A DNA stretch of 8,846 nt from an uncultured Clostridia bacterium (GTDB lineage Bacteria; Bacillota; Clostridia; Peptostreptococcales; Anaerovoracaceae): the NCBI GenBank assembly GCA_946402595.1, contig CAMIWY010000043.1:1-8846 (forward strand). The letters are read 5' to 3'. Shown here piece after piece: positions 1 to 7,000 of this stretch; position 1 is the first letter of the stretch, and each line of letters opens with the position of its first letter. The notes below the pieces were generated by a model, which was not told the DNA's origin, did no database searches, and saw only the letters and a program-made list of their open reading frames with translations. Both the position numbers and the translations under genes were made by a program.

Positions 1-1611
1 GAATGCCAGCTTTCTGCTGCTGTCAGCACCGCCGGTCTCAGCAAGTAGTTTCTCGAAGTATTCGACTTTATCCTGCGGAAGCAGCCCTGCAGCATAATCT
101 GTGATGCCGAGATATTCTGCAACAGCTCTCGCAGTCTCCTTTGAGTCTCCGGTCAGCATGATTATGCGCCTGACTCCTTCAGCCAGGATTTCCTTTATGG
201 CCTTTTTTGCTTCCGGCTTAGGCATGTCTGAAACTGCGATAGCCCCGATATATTTACCATCTCTTGCAACATAGCACATAGTGCCTGCCTCACGTATCCC
301 GCTTGTAGCTGCAGCAAAAGTGCTGAGATGCTCTGAAGATGGTCTGACGCCCAGTTCTTCCATGAATGACATGTTTCCGACTGCGGTAACGGCACCGGAA
401 ACATTAGCGATTATACCTTTGCCGGCATGGTTTTCCTCACCGGTGATCTCTGCCTGCGGTACCGGATCATCACACGCCGCGGCTATCGCTGCACCGATAG
501 GATGAGTTGAACCGGATTCAACTGCTGCTGCATATCTTACAACATCTTCCGCAGTATATCCTGATTCAGGCATTACTTCGCTCACTTTGAACCTGCCCTC
601 AGTAAGCGTTCCCGTCTTATCCGAAACAAGCGTATCGATGTGCGCCATCATCTCAAGGAAGTTTGAACCCTTGACAAGTACTCCTTCATTGGATGCAGCC
701 CCGATCCCGCCGAAGAATGCAAGCGGAACTGAAATGACCAGAGCGCACGGACATGATATTACGAGGAAGGTGCATGCCCTCAGGACCCATACACCGAAGC
801 TGCCTGCAAAGTCGCCCGATAAAAGCGGCGGCAGGAACGCCAGGATCAGCGCGCCTATAACGACTGCCGGCGTATAGTAGCGGGCAAATCTGGTAATGAA
901 GTTTTCTGTCTTTGACTTCCTGGTGGATGCATTCTCAACAAGCTCGAGTATCTGCATCACGGTCGATTCATCGTAATCCTTGTCAGCTCTAACTCTGAGA
1001 AGATTGTCCCCGTTTATGCATCCGGATATGATCTGATCGCCTGCCTTGACCTCTCTCGGCATGGATTCGCCGGTAAGAGCGGAAGTATTGATAAGACCAG
1101 AGCCTTCAAGAACAGTGCCGTCTGCAGGGATCTTCTCGCCCGGTTTGATCACGAGGATATCGCCTGCCTCGATATCGTCAGGGTCGATGACTTCGATTTC
1201 GCCGTCTTCACCTTCCCTGTTGGCATAATCCGGAGCGATGCTCATAAGGTCTGTGATGGCTCCGCGGGACTTTCCTACAGCATAGCTCTGGAAGAATTCC
1301 CCGATCTGATAGAACAGCATTACAGCAACGGCTTCATCAAATTCCCCGCAGCCGAACGCACCGATGGTGGCAACTGTCATCAGGAAACTCTCATCAAACA
1401 TCTGTCCGTGTGATATGCCGATGATGCATTTGCGTACGACATCGTAACCGACGATGAAGTACGGCACGAGCCAGATGAGAAGCATCCATATGCTGTGCGC
1501 AAAATCCTCCGGTATGACCGTATGCTCTGCGATTATCAGCACTATGAAGATGATAAAGGCTGTTACGATGCGAATCAGATCTTTTTTCTGTTTTTTAGTG
1601 AGTTTATCCAT
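1..1611 (-). CDS. CadA/ZntA-like heavy-metal P1B-type ATPase, C-terminus cut by the window edge
   Basis: This is a membrane pump that couples ATP hydrolysis to export of a soft divalent metal, probably Zn, Cd or Pb. My translation from the ATG at 1611 is open through 537 codons to the window edge. It shows helices at about 12-29, 39-58, 74-112 and 243-263, the actuator TGES at 180-183, the membrane metal site CPC at 287-289, the phosphorylation motif DKTGTLT with D331, the HP signature at 370-371 and MLTGD at 485-489. The sequence breaks off just before the expected GDGxNDxP motif and the last two helices, so the residues that settle metal specificity are outside the window. There is no N-terminal HMA domain; the first helix begins near residue 12, and a separate HMA protein is encoded 55 nt upstream. 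The start is fixed by an in-frame TGA four codons upstream, but no clear Shine-Dalgarno precedes it. It is the third gene of an operon with the ArsR-type regulator and the HMA protein. A copper pump is less likely given the DCxxC partner and SmtB-type regulator. Confidence 0.95.
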   Translation of the reverse strand, partial: MDKLTKKQKKDLIRIVTAFIIFIVLIIAEHTVIPEDFAHSIWMLLIWLVPYFIVGYDVVRKCIIGISHGQMFDESFLMTVATIGAFGCGEFDEAVAVMLFYQIGEFFQSYAVGKSRGAITDLMSIAPDYANREGEDGEIEVIDPDDIEAGDILVIKPGEKIPADGTVLEGSGLINTSALTGESMPREVKAGDQIISGCINGDNLLRVRADKDYDESTVMQILELVENASTRKSKTENFITRFARYYTPAVVIGALILAFLPPLLSGDFAGSFGVWVLRACTFLVISCPCALVISVPLAFFGGIGAASNEGVLVKGSNFLEMMAHIDTLVSDKTGTLTEGRFKVSEVMPESGYTAEDVVRYAAAVESGSTHPIGAAIAAACDDPVPQAEITGEENHAGKGIIANVSGAVTAVGNMSFMEELGVRPSSEHLSTFAAATSGIREAGTMCYVARDGKYIGAIAVSDMPKPEAKKAIKEILAEGVRRIIMLTGDSKETARAVAEYLGITDYAAGLLPQDKVEYFEKLLAETGGADSSRKLAF

Positions 1612-1623
1612 TTCTATAATTCA

Positions 1624-1652
1624 GGCCGGAATCACAGTTCCGGCCGCTTTTT
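1624..1652 (+). other. Intercistronic hairpin between the HMA gene and the ATPase gene
   Basis: GGCCGGAA at 1624-1631 and TTCCGGCC at 1638-1645 form a perfect 8-bp, GC-rich stem with a 6-nt loop. On the plus strand the stem is followed by GC and then five T (1648-1652), which is the layout of an intrinsic terminator facing against the operon. On the minus strand, the direction of the metal operon, the stem lacks a downstream U tract and ends about 12 nt before the ATPase ATG, which has no obvious Shine-Dalgarno. Likely roles are a stop for antisense transcripts, or a structure setting mRNA stability and ATPase translation. The structure is seen; the role is inferred. Confidence 0.6.
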
Positions 1653-1666
1653 CCAGTTTATATCGA

Positions 1667-1888
1667 TTATTTGAGAACAACCTTGCAGTCCGGCTCTACC
1701 TTTGCGATGCACTTTACAGCTTCCTGAACGACCTGATCAAAAACTGCATCGTCAGCATCGATCATCATCTTCTGAGTCATGAAACTTACTGATGCATCAT
1801 TGACACCATCCAGCTTCTTGATTGCCTCCTCCATCTTTGCAGCGCAGTTTGCACAGTCCAGATCGATAAGTTTGAATTTCTTTTTCAT
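1667..1888 (-). CDS. Free-standing HMA-domain heavy-metal-binding protein
   Basis: This is a 73-residue protein made of one heavy-metal-associated (ferredoxin-like beta-alpha-beta-beta-alpha-beta) domain. The metal-binding loop reads LDCANCAAKME, with Cys12 and Cys15 as the CxxC ligands. The Asp before the first Cys resembles the DCxxC loops of Zn/Cd/Pb ATPases rather than the MTCxxC loops of copper proteins. Two more Cys are at 60 and 68. The start is well supported: AAGGAG stands 7 nt before the ATG at 1888. The gene lies between the ArsR-type regulator (80-nt gap) and the P-type ATPase (55-nt gap). Because that ATPase lacks the N-terminal HMA domain found in CadA and ZntA, this protein probably supplies the domain in trans, either delivering metal or regulating the pump. 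It could instead be a general cytosolic metallochaperone. Confidence 0.9.
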   Translation of the reverse strand: MKKKFKLIDLDCANCAAKMEEAIKKLDGVNDASVSFMTQKMMIDADDAVFDQVVQEAVKCIAKVEPDCKVVLK

Positions 1889-1947
1889 GGTGATTCTCCT
1901 TCTGATTTATCATTTACCGGTGCTCCCGGCTATTAACTGTTGGATGA

Positions 1948-1970
1948 AGCCGCTTCTCTGAAGTGCGGCT
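1948..1970 (-). other. Hairpin overlapping the arsR-type stop codon
   Basis: AGCCGC and GCGGCT form a 6-bp GC-rich stem around an 11-nt loop in the minus-strand transcript, with the regulator's TAG stop at its 5' base. No U tract follows, so it is not a normal terminator. It may uncouple regulator translation from the downstream genes or mark an mRNA processing site. Only the structure is seen. Confidence 0.45.
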
Positions 1971-2283
1971 ACTCCTCGATGTGCTCCTTGCCCATCGCTA
2001 TGATAGTCTTGACATGATCGTCATCAAGCGAATACTTGATGGATTTGCCTTCCCGCCTGCTTCTTACAAGCTTGGCCGTCTTGAGAGCCTTGAGCTGATG
2101 AGAAACAGCCGACTGATTCATCTCGATATCCTCGCATATCTCCGTGACGTTTTTCTCTCCTTCGAACAGATCATACAGAATCTTGATCCTGGTCGAATCA
2201 GAAAACATTTTGAAGAGATCCGCAAGTTCAAGAAGCTCGTTTTCACTCATGCCTCTGAGCATGTATTCTTCTTTCTTCGGCAT
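1969..2283 (-). CDS. ArsR/SmtB-family metal-sensing transcriptional repressor
   Basis: This 104-residue winged-helix protein should bind operator DNA when metal-free and leave it when metal binds. The recognition helix region is at about 45-72 (NVTEICEDIEMNQSAVSHQL, 45-64) and is typical of the family; the wing is at about 73-86. The alpha-5 metal site is complete: Asp88, His90, His101 and Glu104 follow D-x-H-x10-H-x2-E, the spacing of SmtB, and Glu104 is the last residue. There is no ELCxCDL alpha-3 site as in ArsR or CadC; only one Cys (Cys50) lies there. Zn is therefore the likeliest effector, with Co or Cd possible. The ATG at 2283 is preceded by AAGGGGG at 5 nt; Met8 and Met12 are poorer alternatives. 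It is the first gene of the operon and sits directly behind a promoter overlapped by an inverted repeat, so autoregulation is expected. Confidence 0.93.
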   Translation of the reverse strand: MPKKEEYMLRGMSENELLELADLFKMFSDSTRIKILYDLFEGEKNVTEICEDIEMNQSAVSHQLKALKTAKLVRSRREGKSIKYSLDDDHVKTIIAMGKEHIEE

Positions 2284-2333
2284 ATCTTCCCCCTTTTATC
2301 TGATGTCTGCCGGGTGAAATTCATTTGATTGCT

Positions 2334-2374
2334 TGTTCATATGAATATATTATCATATGTTCATTATATGTCAA
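2334..2374 (-). promoter_or_regulatory. Promoter and candidate metal-repressor operator of the efflux operon
   Basis: Reading the minus strand, a perfect -35 TTGACA (2374-2369) is followed by an AT-rich -10 region at 2352-2346 (TAATAT at 16 bp spacing, or AATATA at 17). An inverted repeat, CATATGA at 2338-2344 and TCATATG at 2353-2359 with an 8-bp spacer, encloses the -10. TGTTCAT also occurs twice as a direct repeat (2334-2340 and 2358-2364). These ATATGAA/TTCATAT-like half-sites resemble operators of SmtB/CzrA-type repressors, although the spacer is longer than the usual form. A repressor bound here would block RNA polymerase. The operator role is inferred. Confidence 0.7.
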
Positions 2375-2397
2375 CAGCCATTTTGAAAAATCCGGAC

Positions 2398-2426
2398 AAA
2401 AAATCCCGGCTCGTAATGAACCGGGA
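2398..2426 (-). terminator. Intrinsic terminator of the aldo/keto reductase gene
   Basis: The minus-strand transcript folds into a 9-bp stem, TCCCGGTTC with GAGCCGGGA (one G-U pair), around a 5-nt ATTAC loop, followed at once by six U (2403-2398). It begins 13 nt after the reductase TAG stop. It separates the reductase from the metal operon, whose promoter starts about 25 nt further on. Confidence 0.92.
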
Positions 2427-2439
2427 ATGTATCAGTCTG

Positions 2440-3579
2440 CTATTCAAACTGTGCTGCGACCTTTTTGAGGAGATCTCTTATCTCAAGATGCTGCGGGCAG
2501 ACTCCTTCGCACATGCCGCATTCTATGCAGTCGCTTGCCTTTCCGTGTCCGTCCGCTGTTACAGTGCCATAGTTGATCCACGGATATGATGCATTGAACA
2601 TGATCATGTTGTTATATACCGTGAACATTGCCGGGATGGTTATGTTCATCGGGCAGTGATTTTCCTCAATGCAGTATCTGCACCTGGTGCAAGGAACTGC
2701 GCCTATCGCCCTGTATGCATCCGCTGCATCCAGAAGGCCTTTCTTTTCAGCCTCAGTCAGAGGAGTGAGATCTTTCATGACAGAAGTATTGTCAGCGACC
2801 TGCTCTATAGTGCTCATGCCTGAGAGCACGACCTCTATTCCGTCAAAATCAGCTGCAAATCTTATTGCGTATCCTGCATTGCTGCAGTCTGAACCGCTTT
2901 CAGCTCTGATGCCGTCAAGAACTGCTGCCGCTCCTTCAGGAAGGTTCACCAGACTTCCGCCTCTGACAGGCTCCATTACAAGAATCGGCTTGTTGTGCTT
3001 GCGGCTTACCTCATATACCCTGCGGCCTTCAAGAGCTACATCCTCATAGTCGAGGTAGTTGAACTGGATCTGGACTATATCGACTTCAGGAAAATCGGTC
3101 AGTATCCTGTCGAGGACCTCAGGCTTGTCATGGAAGGAAAATCCTGCATGACGTATCTTTCCTTCCTTCTTAAGTTCAAGCAGAGTCTCATATGCTCTGC
3201 ACTTTTTAAAGTGTTCAACATTGCCTGCATCAAGTGCGTGCATAAGATAGAAGTCAAAATATTCCACACCGCATGCTTCAAGCTGGCTGTCAAGGAGTGG
3301 TCTTATCTCTTCTTCTGACCTGAAGTATTCTTCGGTCAGTTTATCCGTAAGTATGTACTCGCTGCGGTCGTGCCTTGATGTAAGGCATTCTCTGACAGCG
3401 ATCTCGCTCAGGCCGTTGTGATATCCGTGTGCAGTGTCAAAATAGTTGAAGCCTTCATCAATGAAGCGGTCTACCATTTCGCACACTTTTCCGTTGTCTA
3501 TCTTATCTCCGTCCATCGGAAGACGCATCATTCCGAATCCGAGATGCTTCTTTATTTCAGGAAAACTTCTGTCTGCCAT
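2440..3579 (-). CDS. Aldo/keto reductase with C-terminal 2x[4Fe-4S] ferredoxin domain
   Basis: This 379-residue cytosolic oxidoreductase has an N-terminal TIM barrel of the aldo/keto reductase family (about 12-285). The catalytic tetrad is visible: Asp48 and Tyr53 in FDTAHGYH, Lys80 in LTDK and His114 in YLMH. A C-terminal domain carries two iron-sulphur motifs, CxxCxxCx5CP (Cys297, 300, 303, 309) and CxxCxxCx3CP (Cys351, 354, 357, 361). The same two-part architecture is common in anaerobic Clostridia, where electrons may pass between the clusters and the active site; the substrate is not known and cannot be read from the sequence. Cysteine ligands and tetrad are all present, so it should be active. 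The ATG at 3579 follows GAGGTG at 5 nt. The gene is monocistronic: it has its own leader upstream and a strong terminator downstream. I see no functional link to the metal operon. Confidence 0.93.
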   Translation of the reverse strand: MADRSFPEIKKHLGFGMMRLPMDGDKIDNGKVCEMVDRFIDEGFNYFDTAHGYHNGLSEIAVRECLTSRHDRSEYILTDKLTEEYFRSEEEIRPLLDSQLEACGVEYFDFYLMHALDAGNVEHFKKCRAYETLLELKKEGKIRHAGFSFHDKPEVLDRILTDFPEVDIVQIQFNYLDYEDVALEGRRVYEVSRKHNKPILVMEPVRGGSLVNLPEGAAAVLDGIRAESGSDCSNAGYAIRFAADFDGIEVVLSGMSTIEQVADNTSVMKDLTPLTEAEKKGLLDAADAYRAIGAVPCTRCRYCIEENHCPMNITIPAMFTVYNNMIMFNASYPWINYGTVTADGHGKASDCIECGMCEGVCPQHLEIRDLLKKVAAQFE

Positions 3580-3717
3580 CTTTCACCTCTTACATATCTC
3601 TTTTTAAGAAGAACTGCGTGTACGCAGATCTGTATGTTGCTCATTGGAGGTTCCCCCTCTTTGGTTTTAGCCTTATACCCCTTTTCCGGATCCTTTGCAG
3701 TACGGACAGAGATCCCG
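3580..3717 (-). other. Leader region of the aldo/keto reductase gene
   Basis: No convincing protein gene lies here. The minus-strand transcript holds a small hairpin CTGCG-TACA-CGCAG (3627-3614) about 35 nt before the reductase start, and a shorter one, GAGG-GGGAA-CCTC (3659-3647). The second contains a GAGGGGG Shine-Dalgarno-like run 8 nt before an ATG at 3644, opening a 30-codon frame that ends at 3552, 28 nt inside the reductase gene. A TATAAG near 3683 could be a -10, but its -35 is poor. The leader may be regulatory; I do not recognise a riboswitch family. Confidence 0.3.
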
Positions 3718-3746
3718 TTGAAAAAGAACGCCTGTTCTGATATCAT
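3718..3746 (+). promoter_or_regulatory. Sigma-A-type promoter of the small plus-strand gene
   Basis: TTGAAA (3718-3723) and TATCAT (3741-3746) each match the consensus at five of six positions and are exactly 17 bp apart. Transcription would start near 3753, about 38 nt before the GTG start of the 84-residue gene. The spacer contains a GAAC-N4-GTTC palindrome, annotated separately. Confidence 0.6.
3725..3738. promoter_or_regulatory. Candidate LexA (SOS) operator
   Basis: AGAACGCCTGTTCT is a perfect 5-bp inverted repeat with a 4-bp centre. Its core GAAC-N4-GTTC is the core of the LexA box of Bacillus and Clostridia, although the flanking A/T differ from the C/G of the Bacillus consensus. It lies wholly between the -35 and -10 of the promoter above, where a bound repressor would block transcription. 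By base count alone an eight-position match is expected about 0.13 times in a window of this size. On the minus strand the same bases are followed by four T, so a weak terminator for the polC operon is the alternative reading. Confidence 0.45.
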
Positions 3747-3790
3747 ATAGGTGCCGGGATGCAATATCGGAAAGGATCATATCCACTGAA

Positions 3791-4045
3791 GTGAGACAGG
3801 AAGTCGATGTACTTGCAGTATTTGACATAGGAGCCATGTCGCCCCGGCCAATAAGATTCAAGGTTCTTGAGCACGGCATCAAGACTACTGTTAAAGTGTC
3901 CGATATCCTTAAAATAGAATGGCTCGGAGCCGGCGGCGTAACGCGCATCGAGTACGACTGCGTCACTGTCAGCGAAGGCCGCCGCATCAGCTACAAGCTT
4001 CTGTATTTCTACCATGAATGCAGGTGGCAGATCGAAATGAGCTAG
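3791..4045 (+). CDS. Small uncharacterised protein, possibly SOS-controlled, convergent with polC
   Basis: This is an 84-residue, probably cytosolic, beta-rich protein with no signal peptide or membrane helix. Its pattern (VDVLAVFD near 5-12, PRPIRFKV at 18-25, IEYDC at 53-57, SYKLLYFY at 67-74, CRW at 77-79) resembles, from memory, a family of short clostridial proteins of unknown function with a C-terminal CxW/RW ending. It also recalls the length and layout of DUF6504 proteins found beside ImuB/DnaE2 translesion genes in Actinobacteria; that link is speculative. The start is GTG; no in-frame ATG or TTG exists between it and the TGA at 3719, and the nearest Shine-Dalgarno, GGAAAGG (3769-3775), is rather far away. 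It is transcribed opposite to all its neighbours from its own promoter with a LexA-like palindrome. Its TAG stop overlaps that of polC by 3 nt in a CTAG. It is probably a real gene, but its function is unknown. Confidence 0.75.
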   Translation: MRQEVDVLAVFDIGAMSPRPIRFKVLEHGIKTTVKVSDILKIEWLGAGGVTRIEYDCVTVSEGRRISYKLLYFYHECRWQIEMS

Positions 4046-7000
4046 ATCTCGAATATGCTCATCTGCGCCGATTCAGGCAGTCCTGCAAAAAGACCGTGTC
4101 TCTTCAGGTCATCTATATTTGTCGCCGAGAGTCTGGTCCTCGATCTCACATCGTCGATAGTGCTGAATTCTCTCTCGTCATATGCTGCGACAAGAGATTC
4201 AGCAGCCGTATCGCCTATCCCGTTTACCGCATTGAACGGCAGCATGACTTTGCCGTCAACTACCGAGAACCTGCACGCCTGTGCTGTCCCGAGCACCGGC
4301 TCTGCAAACTCATAACCTCTTGAGAACATCTCGTATATTACTTCGTATACTGTCAGATGCTCCTTCTGCTTGGCAGTCGCGGTATTGCCGAGCTTCTCTA
4401 TTTCTTCCATCCTGCGCTCTATCTCAGGGATGCCCTTCCATACCGATTCAGCATCGAAGTTGTCCACCTTGGACGAGAACCATGCGGCGTAGAATGCCTC
4501 AGGATAGTTGACCTTGAACCAGGCCATTCTGATGGACATCATTACGTATGCCGCGGCGTGAGCACGCGGGAACATGTACTTCAGTGTCTCGCATGACCAG
4601 ATGTACCAGTCAGGAACACCGTGGTCCTTCATCATCTGCAGCTGCTCCTCGCTCAGCACCCTGTTCTTACGGACTATCTCCATGATCTTGAACGCGTCGC
4701 TGTTAGGCAGCCCCTTGGCGATCAGGAAGTTCATGATATCGTCACGGCAGGATATTACTTCATCGATCGTAGCAGTTCCGTTTCTCAGGAGTTCCTGGGC
4801 GTTGTTGGTCCATACGTCGGTTCCGTGTGAAAATCCCGACATCTTGATCAGAGCCGACACTGTCGTCGGATGGATGTCGTCGAGCATGTTGCGGGTAAAA
4901 TTCGTACCGAACTCAGGTATGGCGTATGTGCCGTGCGTGAACTTGTAGTCCGGATTCTTGATATGAAGTGCATCAAGAGACGTAAAAATACTCAGAGTCT
5001 CTTTGTCATCAAGAGGGATTTCCATCGGATCGACTCCGGTCATGACCTGCAGATGTCTTATAAGCTGCGGCACATCGTGGCCGAGGATATCGAGCTTCAG
5101 CAGGTTCTCATCGATCTTGTGATAATCGAAGTGAGTCGTAATGACGTCCGTATCACGCTTGTTTGCAGGCTTCTGTATAGGACAGAATTCATATATCTCA
5201 TGGTCATCAGGCACGACAATGATGCCGCCCGGGTGCTGTCCGGTCGTTCTCTTGACGCCGGTGCAGCCCTTGACAAGGTAATCTATGTCATACTTGTTGG
5301 CTTTGATGTTGTTGTCTTCGACGTAATGCTTGACATATCCGTAAGCAGTCTTGTCGGCTATCGTAGCAACCGTACCTGCCTTGAATACGTTCTTCTCACC
5401 GAAGATCTCGCCTACATACCTGTGCGCCACCGGCTGGTATTCGCCGGCAAAATTAAGGTCGATATCAGGCTCTTTGTCTCCCTTGAATCCGAGGAATGTC
5501 GCGAAAGGAATGTTCAGACCTTCCTTCTTCATCCTCGTTCCGCATTCAGGGCACATCTTTTCAGGCATGTCGTAGCCTGTATCATACTTGTCAGGTTCAT
5601 CAGACCATTCGAAGTGCTTGCAGTGCGGGCATATGTAATGCGGAGCGAGCGGATTTACCTCAGTGATCCCCGCCATTGTAGCGGCAAATGAGGAACCTAC
5701 GGATCCTCTCGATCCTACGAGATATCCGTCTGAATTCGATTTGGTTACCAGCATCTGCGCAGCGATATACATGACTGCATAGCCGTTTCCTATGATGGAA
5801 CTGAGCTCTGTCTCAAGCCTCTCCTCTATCTCAGGAGGAAGCGGATCACCGTATATCGATTTTGCCTTCTCGTAGCAGCTTGTCCTGAGCTGCTCCTCAG
5901 CACCCTCGATCTTAGGCGGGAACTTGCCCTTAGGAACCGGAAGGATGTCAGCATCGATCATGTCGGCGATCTTGTTTGTATTGGTAACGACTATCTCCTC
6001 AGCGCGGTCCCCGAGATACTCGAATTCCTTCATCATCTCGTCAGTCGTCCTCAGATACAGCGAATCTGACGGTGTATCCCTGAATCCGATACCCGCCATG
6101 ATGATGTTTCTGTATATCGAAGCCTCCTGAGTCGGATAATGCGAGTCAGTTGTGGCTACTGTAAGCTTTCCGAGCCTGTCAGCGATCTCGATAATCTTTC
6201 TGTTGAAGGCAATAAGGTCATCAACGCTGTTTACCCTGCCCTCATTGACCATAAACTGGTTATTGCCAAGAGGCTGGATCTCCAGATAATCATAGAAAGA
6301 AGCGATGCGTTCGAGCTCTTCATCGGATGCACCGTGTTCAACAGCCTGATAAACTTCGCCTGCTTCGCATGCGCTGCCTATGATAAGCCCCTCTCTGTGA
6401 GCCTGCAGCACCGAACGCGGCAGCCTTGGTCTCTTGTAGAAGTAGTCAATGTGAGACAGGCTGACCAGCTTGTATATATTCTTTATTCCCTCCTGGTTCC
6501 TGGCCAGAAGGATGATGTGATAAGTCCTGTTTTTCTTGATATCAAGGGTCCCGTCATCGAGCCACGCATCCTCATCCGGATACAGGTAGCCCTCAACACC
6601 GTATATTATCTTGATATTCTTGCCGGCCTTGGCCAGCTTACCTGCGGCCTTGGCTGCGTCAGGGAATCCCTGTACTACACCGTGGTCTGTGATAGCTACC
6701 GCAGGCTGCCCCCAGTAAGCAGCTGTATTTACGATGTCTGCAACTTCATTGAATCCGTCATTGTCGCTCATCTTGGAGTGGCAGTGAAGCTCGACTCTCC
6801 TTCCGTTCGGATAAGTATCCTCCTTGAAAGTCTTGCAGACCTTCTTGAGAGCATTCGCCATCATCAGGTTCTCATGCTCATATGTATCGTATTCGATCGG
6901 TCCTCTTGCGCGGATCATGTCGCCCGACGACAGGTTCTCGTCGATCTCAGCGAATTTTTCGGATGATATGAACGCCTTGATGCAGAAGGTCCTGACTTTG

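Noticed and set aside
195..505. Small frames on both strands in the ATPase region
   Set aside because: They overlap the unbroken P-type ATPase frame, which carries all expected motifs in order.
3721..3738. AGAAC-AGGC-GTTCT followed by T4 on the minus strand as a terminator
   Set aside because: The 5-bp AT-rich stem is weak for termination; its exact symmetry and place inside a promoter spacer fit an operator better, though the alternative is noted.
3921..3931. GGCT-CGG-AGCC hairpin considered as the polC terminator
   Set aside because: The stem is only 4 bp and the following tract (ATTCTATTTTA) is interrupted; it also lies inside the small plus-strand gene.
3743..4015. Minus-strand frame of 90 codons opposite the small plus-strand gene
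   Set aside because: It has no Shine-Dalgarno before its ATG and no recognisable motif, whereas the plus-strand frame has a promoter and a family-like pattern.
4870..5691. Long plus-strand open frame of 273 codons
   Set aside because: It lies entirely antisense to the polymerase domain of polC, has no family-like motifs and no ribosome binding site that I can see; it is a shadow of polC codon usage.
6139..6966. Long plus-strand open frame of 275 codons
   Set aside because: It is antisense to the PHP and OB regions of polC, which are clearly coding; its composition looks like reverse-complement coding sequence.
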